Positions 1-6,986 of a stretch of 11,831 nucleotides of DNA are shown here, piece after piece; positions within the stretch are counted from its first letter, which is position 1; the number at the start of each line of letters is the position of its first letter. The notes under the pieces are model-generated. The model was not told the origin of the DNA. It saw nothing but the letters and a program-made list of their open reading frames with translations, and did no database searches. This DNA comes from an uncultured Sediminibacterium sp. (GTDB lineage Bacteria; Bacteroidota; Bacteroidia; Chitinophagales; Chitinophagaceae), in contig CALEST010000035.1 in NCBI GenBank assembly GCA_937907555.1, forward strand, positions 1 to 11,831, in the 5' to 3' direction. A program made the translations under genes and the position numbers.

Positions 1-959
1 TCGCAGCAGCGTTTTTACAGGCAGGTGAACTGGTGGCTATTCCCACAGAAACCGTCTATGGTTTGGCCGCAAATGCATTGGATCCGGCAGCTGTGGCCAA
101 AATATACGCAGCTAAAAATCGCCCCAGTTTTAATCCCCTGATATTACACCTGGCCAATACCAATCAGATTACCGATTACGCCGAGGCAGATGAAATAAGC
201 CTGAAACTGGCCCAACATTTTATGCCCGGTCCTTTGACTTTGTTATTGCCTAAAAAAAGCAATGTGCCAGATATCACTACTGCCGGCAGTAATAAAGTAG
301 CCATCAGAGTACCCGATCAGCCCTTGACCTTATCGCTGTTGAGCCAATTGTCATTTCCACTGGCAGCCCCCAGTGCCAATCCTTCCGGATATATCAGCCC
401 AACCAATGCCCATCATGTGATGGATGGACTCCATGGTAAAATTCCCTATATATTAGATGGAGGGAGTACCAAAGTGGGATTGGAATCTACGATTTGCGAA
501 GTGGCCGACAATATCATCATTTTGCACAGAGCGGGAAGCGTAACGGCTGAAGAGCTGAGCGCATTTAGCGGGCTTGCGGTAATCAGTGGAACAAACCATC
601 AAACACAGCATCTTTCGCAAGGGCTTTCAGAAAATCAACCCGCAACTCCTGGACAACTTAAGAGTCACTATGCACCTCATACCCCATTGTATATTGGGAA
701 TATTCCACAATTACTAAAGGAGCATGCGGGCAAAAAAATAGCTGTGATTAGTCTGGATACAGAATACGAGGGGGCTACCAATTTTAAACTTGCCCACGAC
801 CATCAGCTGTCAACCGCAGCCAGCCAATTGTTTGGAACTTTAAGAAAAATTGATCAGTCAAACTTCGACCTCATTCTTTCAGAAATATTTCCCAACGAAG
901 GAATTGGCATTGCCATCAACGACCGGATCAGCAGAGCGCAGTTTATTTTAAAGCATTGA
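1..959 (+). CDS. sua5: L-threonylcarbamoyladenylate synthase, Sua5 type (5' partial)
   Basis: This enzyme makes threonylcarbamoyl-AMP from threonine, bicarbonate and ATP, the first step of the t6A modification at position 37 of ANN-decoding tRNAs; it acts in the cytoplasm. The YrdC domain fills roughly the first 190 visible residues, with PTETVYGLAA, the KNRP and PGPLTLLL stretches and SANPSG, which carry the family's KxR and SxN signature. A linker (TPGQLKSHYAP) leads into a C-terminal Sua5 domain of about 95 residues, so this is the long two-domain form and not a short TsaC. The frame is open to the left edge: the first complete codon is at position 3 and reads AAAFLQAGELVAIPTETVYG, normal family N-terminal sequence. 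The GTG at 33 is therefore an internal Val codon, and the real start lies outside the window, probably only a few residues upstream. Its last 17 bp overlap the end of tpiA on the other strand. Identity is firm. Confidence 0.95.
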   Translation, partial: AAAFLQAGELVAIPTETVYGLAANALDPAAVAKIYAAKNRPSFNPLILHLANTNQITDYAEADEISLKLAQHFMPGPLTLLLPKKSNVPDITTAGSNKVAIRVPDQPLTLSLLSQLSFPLAAPSANPSGYISPTNAHHVMDGLHGKIPYILDGGSTKVGLESTICEVADNIIILHRAGSVTAEELSAFSGLAVISGTNHQTQHLSQGLSENQPATPGQLKSHYAPHTPLYIGNIPQLLKEHAGKKIAVISLDTEYEGATNFKLAHDHQLSTAASQLFGTLRKIDQSNFDLILSEIFPNEGIGIAINDRISRAQFILKH

Positions 960-1704
960 TAATCGCCACAAATTCATCGGCAATCAGGGAAGCGCCTCCT
1001 ACCAGACCTCCATCCACATCGGGCTGTGCAAACAGCTCAACTGCATTGCTGGCTTTTACACTACCTCCGTACAAAATAGAAATCTGATCAGCTGTTTCTT
1101 TACCATATTGATGTGCTAATTCTGCACGAATAAATGCATGCATTTCCTGCGCCTGATCGCTGCTGGCTGTTTTACCCGTACCAATGGCCCAGATGGGTTC
1201 ATAGGCAATTACTAGTTTGGTAATTTCAGCAGCAGATAAATGAAATAAAGATTCTTTCAATTGAGTACCTACAAATTCATTCTGTGTTCCCGCCTCACGA
1301 ATTTGCAAAGGTTCTCCGCAACAAAAAATGGGGGTAACGCCAGTAGCCAAACAGATATCAATTTTTTCTGCAAGGAACTGGTTGTTTTCGTTAAAATATT
1401 CTCTCCTTTCAGAGTGCCCCAATACCACATAATGTACTCCAATGGACTGTAACATTTCTACAGAAATTTCACCGGTATAGGCTCCGCTCTTTTTGCTATA
1501 ACAGTTTTGAGCAGCTACCGCTACTCTCTCTTTGTTTCCCAATTTTTCCTGCGCCATCATTAAGTAAGGAGCAGGTACTGCAAAAACAGCCTGTTGATTT
1601 TCCTTTAATGAATGTGGCTTTAACAAAAGGTCATTAATCAATTGTTCTCCTTGTTGTAAAGTAAGATTCATTTTCCAGTTGGCTGCTGCGATTTGCTTTC
1701 TCAT
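943..1704 (-). CDS. tpiA: Triosephosphate isomerase
   Basis: A cytoplasmic glycolytic enzyme that interconverts dihydroxyacetone phosphate and glyceraldehyde 3-phosphate. At 253 residues it is the normal bacterial length and looks complete. All catalytic residues are visible: Lys11 in NWKMN, His97 in LGHSERR and Glu169 in AYEPIWAIGTGKT, the last running into the flexible loop 6. The phosphate-binding segments LYGGSVKASN (about 211-220) and DVDGGLVGGASL (about 229-240) are also intact. The ATG at 1704 overlaps the stop of the upstream GlmU-like gene as ATGA, which suggests translational coupling and one transcript. The 3' end overlaps the convergent sua5 by 17 bp, and no hairpin terminator is evident between them. 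I see nothing abnormal in the protein. Confidence 0.97.
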   Translation of the reverse strand: MRKQIAAANWKMNLTLQQGEQLINDLLLKPHSLKENQQAVFAVPAPYLMMAQEKLGNKERVAVAAQNCYSKKSGAYTGEISVEMLQSIGVHYVVLGHSERREYFNENNQFLAEKIDICLATGVTPIFCCGEPLQIREAGTQNEFVGTQLKESLFHLSAAEITKLVIAYEPIWAIGTGKTASSDQAQEMHAFIRAELAHQYGKETADQISILYGGSVKASNAVELFAQPDVDGGLVGGASLIADEFVAIINALK

Positions 1705-2900
1705 AATTGCTTGTTGTTTGTATAAATATATTGTAGAACGTTTATTTCTTCATTAGACATTTCCAGTCCCTTTAATCCTTTCCAGTTATTGATATCTCTG
1801 ATAGCGGTATCTATCTGATACACTTTTCCTTTTAATCCAAAGCTAAAATGCGGAATGGAACTATGCAAAAGCCCTTCTCCAAATACATTACAGCTTACGC
1901 CAATCATCGATCCTGTATTGAGACTGGAATTTATGGCCACCCTGGAATAATCGCCCATAATGACCCCGCACTTCTGACCAACGGGAACATACTCATTCAG
2001 TCCCATGCTGAATATTTTAATGGTACCAGCAGAATTTTTCAGATTGCTATTGCTGCTACCCGCCCCCATATTACACCATTCTCCAATAACAGCATCTCCC
2101 AGATAACCATCGTGTGCTTTATTGGTATAACCCATCATCACCGCATTTTTAATTTCACCTCCTCCCATGCAGTATGGGCCCAAGGTTGTTCCACCGTAAA
2201 TGCGGCTATTCATTTTAACCACTGAATTATACCCAATAGAGAAAGGTCCTCTGATACTGGAACCTTCCATGATTTCCGCTTTTTTCCCAATATAGATAGG
2301 ACCTGTACCCGCATTCAAAGTACAGTATTGCAAGCGTGCGCCGGGTTCAATAAAAATCTGTTCATCCCCGATTGCATTTACAGAAGCGGGAATGGGCATG
2401 GACTTTCTGCCTGTAGTAACCCATTCAAAATCCTTACGAATCATTGCGTCATTGAGCTGCATGATTTCCCAGGGAAAACGAATGCGCTGAACCTTTTCAA
2501 GCTTATTGGCTTGTGTAAAATACGAAGCCGTATCAGAGGGATTAAAACCGCTGAAAGGAATCACTGCTTTCCCCGCCACCAAACCCTGTTCATCCATCAG
2601 GCAATCTCCGTTTTGCAGGAATTGTATTTGTTCAATCATTGCATCATCCGGAATTACAGATGCATCAATCCAGAGATGGGCATCTGTTGCCTGTGACTCA
2701 GATTCCAACAGCCTTGCATTCGTTCCGGCATACAATTCCTGTAAGTAAGGTGCCGTATGAACGGCAGCGGGCAGTTTGAGCAACAGTTCCCATCGTTCCT
2801 GAATACTCAATAAACCAAAATGAAACTGTGCCAGCGCTTTGGTGGTAGAAAGCGGCGCCAATAAATTCCTGTAAGAAGGATCAAATAGGATAACAGCCAT
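1701..2900 (-). CDS. GlmU-family sugar nucleotidyltransferase/acetyltransferase (Bacteroidota type)
   Basis: This resembles the alternative GlmU-like proteins that Bacteroidota commonly carry beside tpiA. They are thought to act in UDP-N-acetylglucosamine synthesis, but I know of no firm biochemical proof for this branch. The N-terminal third (about 1-170) fits the divergent nucleotidyltransferase part (start MAVILFDPSYRNLLAPL, then FGLLSIQERWELL). Residues of about 175-350 form hexapeptide-type repeats of a left-handed beta helix, with the typical KAHDGYLGDAVIGEWCNMGA segment (about 261-280) and SNSNLKN after it. A start codon at 2900 (ATG, 399 aa) is preferred over an in-frame TTG at 2906, because MxxILFD is the usual N-terminus and a -7 element sits at 2904-2911. 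It overlaps tpiA by 4 bp (ATGA). The basic residues usual in the TRPxAxxRxGI loop are altered here (TKALAQFHFGL), so nucleotidyl transfer should not be assumed. Confidence 0.82.
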   Translation of the reverse strand: MAVILFDPSYRNLLAPLSTTKALAQFHFGLLSIQERWELLLKLPAAVHTAPYLQELYAGTNARLLESESQATDAHLWIDASVIPDDAMIEQIQFLQNGDCLMDEQGLVAGKAVIPFSGFNPSDTASYFTQANKLEKVQRIRFPWEIMQLNDAMIRKDFEWVTTGRKSMPIPASVNAIGDEQIFIEPGARLQYCTLNAGTGPIYIGKKAEIMEGSSIRGPFSIGYNSVVKMNSRIYGGTTLGPYCMGGGEIKNAVMMGYTNKAHDGYLGDAVIGEWCNMGAGSSNSNLKNSAGTIKIFSMGLNEYVPVGQKCGVIMGDYSRVAINSSLNTGSMIGVSCNVFGEGLLHSSIPHFSFGLKGKVYQIDTAIRDINNWKGLKGLEMSNEEINVLQYIYTNNKQL

Positions 2901-2903
2901 ACA

Positions 2904-2911
2904 CAAATGTA
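2904..2911 (-). promoter_or_regulatory. Candidate Bacteroidota -7 element (TACATTTG)
   Basis: On the minus strand TACATTTG is an exact match to the Bacteroidota -7 consensus TAnnTTTG. It ends 3 nt before the ATG at 2900, so the expected transcription start falls on or beside that ATG and would give a leaderless or nearly leaderless mRNA. No TTG-type -33 box is visible at the usual spacing (about 19-20 bp), which keeps confidence moderate. Confidence 0.4.
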
Positions 2912-2972
2912 GCCAAAACCCAATAGAGTTTTCTTCGTAACTTGCGGCCTCAAACTTTATAAATTTTCACCT

Positions 2973-4604
2973 ATGAGTATTGGTACATTTTCATACCCAA
3001 TGCCGGCCAACGAACCGGTTCAGCAATTTGCACCAGGAAGTGCGGAGAAAGCAGCTTTGAAAAAAGCATTGGCCGAAGCCAAGAAAAAACAACTGGATAT
3101 CCCTATGTATATAGGTGGTAAAGCAGTAAGATCAGACAAAAAAGTAGCCATTCATCCGCCACATGAATTGTCACATACACTCGGCCATTTCAATGCCGGA
3201 GAAGAAAAGCATGCACACCAGGCCATTGCAGCTGCTTTACAGGCAAAAGATAAATGGGCTTCTCTTAGCTGGGAAAACAGAGCCCATATTTTCTTAAAAG
3301 CGGCAGATTTATTAGCAACTAAATACCGCTATCAGATGCTGGCGGCTACCATGCTGGGACAAAGTAAAAACGCATTTCAGGCTGAAATCGACAGCACTTG
3401 TGAATTGATTGACTTCCTGCGTTTCAATGTGCATTTCCTAAGTGAAATTTATAAACAACAGCCTATTTCCGCACCAGGTATGCACAATCGATTAGAGTGG
3501 CGTCCTTTGGAAGGATTTGTACTGGCTGTTACACCGTTCAACTTTACTGCGATCGGAGGTAATTTACCAACTTCTGCAGCCATGTGTGGTAACGTGGTAG
3601 TTTGGAAACCAGCCAACACACAGATTTATTCTGCACAATTATTTATGCGCATATTAAAAGAAGCGGGATTACCGGATGGGGTGATCAACCTTATTTATGT
3701 GGATGGTCCTACCATTGGTAAAGTTTGCTTCTCACACAGAGATTTTGCAGGCGTTCACTTTACAGGTTCAACCGGTGTTTTCAATAATATGTGGAAGACC
3801 ATTGGTGAAAATATGGGCATCTACAGAACCTATCCAAGAATTGTAGGTGAAACCGGTGGTAAGGACTTTGTAGTGGCACACAAATCTGCTGATGTAGATG
3901 CAGTGGTTACTGCACTGGCGAGAGGTGCTTTTGAATTCCAGGGACAGAAATGTTCTGCTGCATCCAGAGCCTATATCCCTAGCAACCTTGCAGATGAAAT
4001 CATAAAGAAACTGGTAGCTGCAGTAAATACCATGAAAGTGGGAACTGTTGAAGACTTCACCAATTTTGTAAACGCAGTAATTGATGAAAAAGCCTACAAT
4101 AGCATTACCCGTTATATCATCAACGCAAAGAAAAATAAGAAAGTAAAAATTGTTGCTGGAGGTAATTTCAGTAAGACCAAAGGATACTTTATTGAGCCTA
4201 CTGTAATTGTAACCAAGGATCCAAAATCGGTTACCATGTGTGAAGAAATTTTCGGACCCGTATTAACCATTTATGTATACCCTGCAGAACAGTTCGAAAA
4301 GACATTACAATTGGTAGACAGTACTTCTCCTTATGCATTAACCGGTGCAATCTTGTCTCAAGACAGAGCAGCTGTGGAACTGGCAACCAATATGCTGAGA
4401 AATGCAGCTGGTAATTTCTATATCAACGACAAACCAACAGGAGCCGTTGTAGGACAACAACCATTTGGTGGTGCAAGAGCTTCCGGTACCAACGACAAAG
4501 CCGGCAGTGCACTGAACCTTTACAGATGGTTAAGCGCCCGTACCATTAAGGAGACTTACAATCCTCCGGTGCATTATGGCTATCCGTTTTTACTGGAAGC
4601 TTAA
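2973..4604 (+). CDS. pruA: L-glutamate gamma-semialdehyde (1-pyrroline-5-carboxylate) dehydrogenase
   Basis: An NAD-dependent aldehyde dehydrogenase that oxidises glutamate gamma-semialdehyde (from P5C) to glutamate, the second step of proline breakdown. At 543 residues it is the monofunctional form: there is no proline dehydrogenase domain, unlike the PutA fusion of many Proteobacteria. The N-terminal extension and the ending PPVHYGYPFLLEA fit the branch that also includes the mitochondrial enzymes. Key residues are present: the TPFNFTAIGGN loop with Asn191, the general base Glu293 in VGETGGKDF, the catalytic Cys327 in GQKCSAASR, the NAD-contacting CEEIFGPV (423-430) and QQPFGGARASGTNDKAG (about 495-511). 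The ATG at 2973 follows a short AT-rich leader; TAAATTTT at 2960-2967 is a one-mismatch -7 element. No proline dehydrogenase gene lies nearby, so the first step must be encoded elsewhere. Transcription probably ends at the hairpin at 4649-4679. Confidence 0.95.
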   Translation: MSIGTFSYPMPANEPVQQFAPGSAEKAALKKALAEAKKKQLDIPMYIGGKAVRSDKKVAIHPPHELSHTLGHFNAGEEKHAHQAIAAALQAKDKWASLSWENRAHIFLKAADLLATKYRYQMLAATMLGQSKNAFQAEIDSTCELIDFLRFNVHFLSEIYKQQPISAPGMHNRLEWRPLEGFVLAVTPFNFTAIGGNLPTSAAMCGNVVVWKPANTQIYSAQLFMRILKEAGLPDGVINLIYVDGPTIGKVCFSHRDFAGVHFTGSTGVFNNMWKTIGENMGIYRTYPRIVGETGGKDFVVAHKSADVDAVVTALARGAFEFQGQKCSAASRAYIPSNLADEIIKKLVAAVNTMKVGTVEDFTNFVNAVIDEKAYNSITRYIINAKKNKKVKIVAGGNFSKTKGYFIEPTVIVTKDPKSVTMCEEIFGPVLTIYVYPAEQFEKTLQLVDSTSPYALTGAILSQDRAAVELATNMLRNAAGNFYINDKPTGAVVGQQPFGGARASGTNDKAGSALNLYRWLSARTIKETYNPPVHYGYPFLLEA

Positions 4605-4648
4605 AACTTTAATTAATACTGTTCATTGTTCTGAACGGTTCAAATACG

Positions 4649-4679
4649 AAAGAGGCTGCTTATTCAAGCAGCCTCTTTT
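4649..4679. terminator. Bidirectional intrinsic terminator between pruA and the fasciclin gene
   Basis: There is a perfect 13-bp inverted repeat (AAAGAGGCTGCTT, 4649-4661; AAGCAGCCTCTTT, 4666-4678) around a 4-nt ATTC loop. Its GC-rich core is flanked by A on one side and T on the other, so it ends in a U-rich tail when read either way (TTTTCTTT on plus, CTCTTTCGTATTTG on minus). It lies 44 bp past the pruA stop and 32 bp past the fasciclin stop, so it can serve both convergent genes. Confidence 0.88.
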
Positions 4680-4710
4680 CTTTACCCTACAAACCAAACC
4701 TTCACTAAAC

Positions 4711-5223
4711 TTATTTTGGTAATACCACTGTATCAATTACGTGGATAACACCGTTACCTGCTTTTAAATCAGCAGCTACAACCGTAGCTACACCACCGTT
4801 TTCATCGGTTAAAGTTACTTTACCGTCTTTTAGGGTAACAGTTAAGGAATTACCAGCAACTGTTTTTACTACCGCTTTTCCCTTACCATCTTTAATTGCT
4901 TTTACAACTGCCGCTGCATCCAGGTTTCCTGCCACAACATGGTAGGTTAACACTTTTGTTAAAGTCGCTTTGTTTTCAGGCTTTAATAAATTAGCCACTG
5001 TACCTGCAGGTAATTTATCAAACGCTGCATTTACCGGTGCAAATACGGTAAACGGACCAGCACTTTGCAAAGTTCCTACCAGGTCTGCCGCTTTAACAGC
5101 AGCCACCAATGTTGAGTGATCCTTAGAACCAACAGCAATGTCCACTACTGTGTTCTGAGCACTTACATTTCCGAATAATCCCATCAGGGCAACCATTGTC
5201 AAGGTTAAAATGCGCATTTTCAT
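4711..5223 (-). CDS. Secreted fasciclin (FAS1) domain protein
   Basis: A small exported protein with a single FAS1 domain. Residues 1-22 are a Sec signal peptide: Lys/Arg start, hydrophobic core LTLTMVALMGLFG, likely cleavage after NVSA before QN. There is no lipobox Cys, so it should be soluble in the periplasm or released. The mature part (about 148 residues) is one FAS1 fold: the H1 motif GPFTVFAPVNAAFDKLP (about 56-72), the central TYHVVAGNL (about 93-101) and the H2 motif NGVIHVIDTVVLPK at the C-terminus. FAS1 domains mediate adhesion or carbohydrate and protein binding; the ligand here cannot be read from sequence. It appears to be a monocistronic gene, with its own 5' region facing the 217-bp gap and the shared hairpin behind it. 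A second in-frame ATG two codons in would shorten it by only two residues. I found no convincing -7 element upstream. Confidence 0.9.
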   Translation of the reverse strand: MKMRILTLTMVALMGLFGNVSAQNTVVDIAVGSKDHSTLVAAVKAADLVGTLQSAGPFTVFAPVNAAFDKLPAGTVANLLKPENKATLTKVLTYHVVAGNLDAAAVVKAIKDGKGKAVVKTVAGNSLTVTLKDGKVTLTDENGGVATVVAADLKAGNGVIHVIDTVVLPK

Positions 5224-5440
5224 AAAATTTCTGTTTAATTTTTTATATCTAACTCATAAACAAGAAAAAGGTTTTAAGCAATTGGCTATTTTAGGGATGA
5301 ATGGTAGCTATGTTGAGTAAATCAGCAATTATTTTTTGATTGCCTTGCACAAATCCATGCAGGGAATCCCCCGCTTTTTAATTTACCGTCTGAATCAACT
5401 TTTTCTAAGAAAGGCTTGTTAATTTGAAAAACAATTTGAT
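5224..5440. other. Intergenic region between divergent genes, possible coding remnant
   Basis: This 217-bp stretch separates the fasciclin start (minus) from the start of the 158-aa gene (plus) and should hold both promoters. No exact TAnnTTTG was found; TTAATTTG at 5419-5426 is a one-mismatch candidate for the plus gene. Between about 5322 and 5440 the minus strand stays open and translates to a protein-like sequence (including EKVDSDGKLKSGGFPAWIC), ending in TGA at 5324-5322. It has no start of its own outside the neighbouring gene, so it may be a decayed gene end or chance. Confidence 0.4.
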
Positions 5441-5917
5441 ATGGCTCATCCAAATTTGGTACTTGTAGATGTGTTAAGACAAACGGCTCAGCAATTAGCC
5501 AACGGCGCACCATATGCCTGGGGCAATCATGGTGCCTGTAACTGTGGAAATTTATTACAGGTAGTTGCGAATGTGAGTAAGGAAGAAATATTAACCTATG
5601 CGCACACAGGTTTTGGAGAATGGACGGAGCTGGCAGAAGAATTTTGCCCTGTAAGCAACACCCCTGTGAACCTGCTGATAAAAAAGCTTACAGATATTGG
5701 TCTTACACCATCCGATATTCATCACCTGGAATATTTAGATGACAGAGCTGTTCTGGATCAATTACCCGGTGGATTCCGCTGGCTGAAAAGAAATGTCAGG
5801 GAAGATGTCATCCTGTATTTTTCCACATTTGCTAATATTTTAGAGGAACAATACCTCAGTTCTATTCGTATTCCATACCCTCCTGAAGAACATAGGGTTG
5901 CGGAATATGCCGGGTAG
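5441..5917 (+). CDS. Conserved protein of unknown function with HGACNCGN motif
   Basis: A 158-residue soluble protein with no signal peptide or membrane segment. I recognise the pattern from uncharacterised proteins of Bacteroidota but know no assigned function. Features that look conserved are YAWGNHGACNCGNL (residues 25-38, with His30, Cys33 and Cys35), GEWTELAEEFCPVSNTPVNLL (about 59-79, Cys69), HLEYLDD (95-101) and RWLKRNVREDVILYF (113-127). Three cysteines and several histidines might bind a metal or take part in redox chemistry; this is inference only. The middle is rich in predicted helix. The ATG at 5441 is the first in this frame next to the AT-rich leader (AACAATTTGAT) and gives a sensible N-terminus. 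It lies 47 bp upstream of pdhA on the same strand, but pdhA appears to have its own promoter element, so co-transcription is possible rather than shown. Confidence 0.85.
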   Translation: MAHPNLVLVDVLRQTAQQLANGAPYAWGNHGACNCGNLLQVVANVSKEEILTYAHTGFGEWTELAEEFCPVSNTPVNLLIKKLTDIGLTPSDIHHLEYLDDRAVLDQLPGGFRWLKRNVREDVILYFSTFANILEEQYLSSIRIPYPPEEHRVAEYAG

Positions 5918-5938
5918 GGAACTATCAAGGATAACCCC

Positions 5939-5946
5939 TATATTTG
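5939..5946 (+). promoter_or_regulatory. Candidate -7 element of pdhA (TATATTTG)
   Basis: An exact match to TAnnTTTG in the 47-bp gap before pdhA. The expected transcription start is near 5950-5951, leaving an untranslated leader of about 14 nt before the GTG at 5965. The nearest upstream TTG (5898-5900) is too far away to be the -33 box, so the assignment rests on the -7 match and position. Confidence 0.45.
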
Positions 5947-5964
5947 CCATCAAAATTTTGAAAA

Positions 5965-6960
5965 GTGTCTACAAAGTTTTCTAAAGAAACCTACCTGTAT
6001 TGGTATGAACTAATGCAATTGATTCGCCAGTTCGAATTAAAAGCCGAAGAAATGTATAAAATGGCAGGAAAAATTCGAGGATTTTTCCATGCTTATGTGG
6101 GCCAGGAAGCCATTGCAGCGGGTTGTATGACTGCAACCCAGGCGGACGATCCGTTTATCACAGCATATCGTGATCACGGCTTGGCACTTGCAAAGGGTGT
6201 ATCAGCCAATGCCTGTATGGCAGAATTATACGGTAAAGCTACCGGTTGTGCAAAGGGTAAAGGGGGAAGTATGCACTTCTTTAGCGTGGAACATAAATTT
6301 TTTGGAGGTCACGGAATCGTAGGCGCTCAGATTGGTACGGGAGCAGGGTTGGCATTTGCAGAAAAATACAGAGGAACACAGAATGTGGTTCTATGCTATT
6401 TTGGTGACGGTGCTGCCCGTCAGGGTATGCTACATGAAACCTTTAACCTGGCCATGCTTTGGAAATTACCTGTGATTTTTATTTGTGAGAATAACAATTA
6501 TGCCATGGGTACTTCCATTGAGAGAACCAGTAATGTAATTGATATTTATAAACTGGCTGATGCATACGAAATGCCTGCTGACAAGGTAGACGGTATGACT
6601 GCAGAAGCAGTTCATGATGCGGTTGCCAGAGCGGTAAAAAGAGCAAGAGAAGGAGATGGCCCTACTCTTTTGGAAATGAAGACCTACCGTTACAAGGGAC
6701 ACTCCGTATCCGATCCTCAGAAATACAGATCCAAGGAAGAAGTAGAAGAATACAAAGACCAGGATCCTATTACCAAAGTGGCAAATACCATTCTGGAAAA
6801 CGGATTTGCCACTCAGGCTGAACTGGATGCTATAGATGCCAGAATTAATGCAATGGTAGATGAATCTGTTAGATTTGCAGAAGAAAGTCCATGGCCAAAT
6901 GATGACGAAGTTTTAAAAGATGTTTATATAGACCAGAACTATCCTTTTATTGTTGACTAA
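5965..6960 (+). CDS. pdhA: Pyruvate dehydrogenase E1 component, alpha subunit
   Basis: The thiamine-diphosphate-dependent E1 alpha subunit, which with E1 beta decarboxylates pyruvate and passes the acetyl group to the lipoyl E2 of the pyruvate dehydrogenase complex. At 331 residues it is the usual length for the heterotetrameric type. Visible landmarks are GFFHAYVGQEAIAAG (39-53), TAYRDHGLALAKG (66-78), the ThDP and magnesium motif starting GDGAARQG (147-154) and ending NNNYAMGT (176-183), and the conserved loop YRYKGHSVSDPQKYR (241-255). The start is GTG at 5965; no ATG occurs nearby in frame and the protein begins in the usual MSTKFSKETYLYWYELM style. The beta subunit gene does not follow, so E1 beta and E2 must lie elsewhere, which is common in Bacteroidota. 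A 26-bp gap without terminator leads into the TPR gene. A branched-chain or acetoin E1 alpha is a less likely alternative. Confidence 0.93.
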   Translation: MSTKFSKETYLYWYELMQLIRQFELKAEEMYKMAGKIRGFFHAYVGQEAIAAGCMTATQADDPFITAYRDHGLALAKGVSANACMAELYGKATGCAKGKGGSMHFFSVEHKFFGGHGIVGAQIGTGAGLAFAEKYRGTQNVVLCYFGDGAARQGMLHETFNLAMLWKLPVIFICENNNYAMGTSIERTSNVIDIYKLADAYEMPADKVDGMTAEAVHDAVARAVKRAREGDGPTLLEMKTYRYKGHSVSDPQKYRSKEEVEEYKDQDPITKVANTILENGFATQAELDAIDARINAMVDESVRFAEESPWPNDDEVLKDVYIDQNYPFIVD

Positions 6961-6986
6961 TTTACTAAACCGAATAATCAAATAGA

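Noticed and set aside
1848..2748. Plus-strand open frames opposite the GlmU-like gene
   Set aside because: They are antisense to a gene with clear hexapeptide repeats and show no domain or promoter support of their own.
2901..2906. TTG at 2906 as the start of the GlmU-like gene
   Set aside because: It adds only two residues before MAVILFD, which is itself the usual family N-terminus, and it lies inside the -7 element.
4632..4642. Palindrome TGAACGGTTCA downstream of pruA
   Set aside because: Short, single copy and in a post-stop region next to a much stronger hairpin; no reason to call it an operator.
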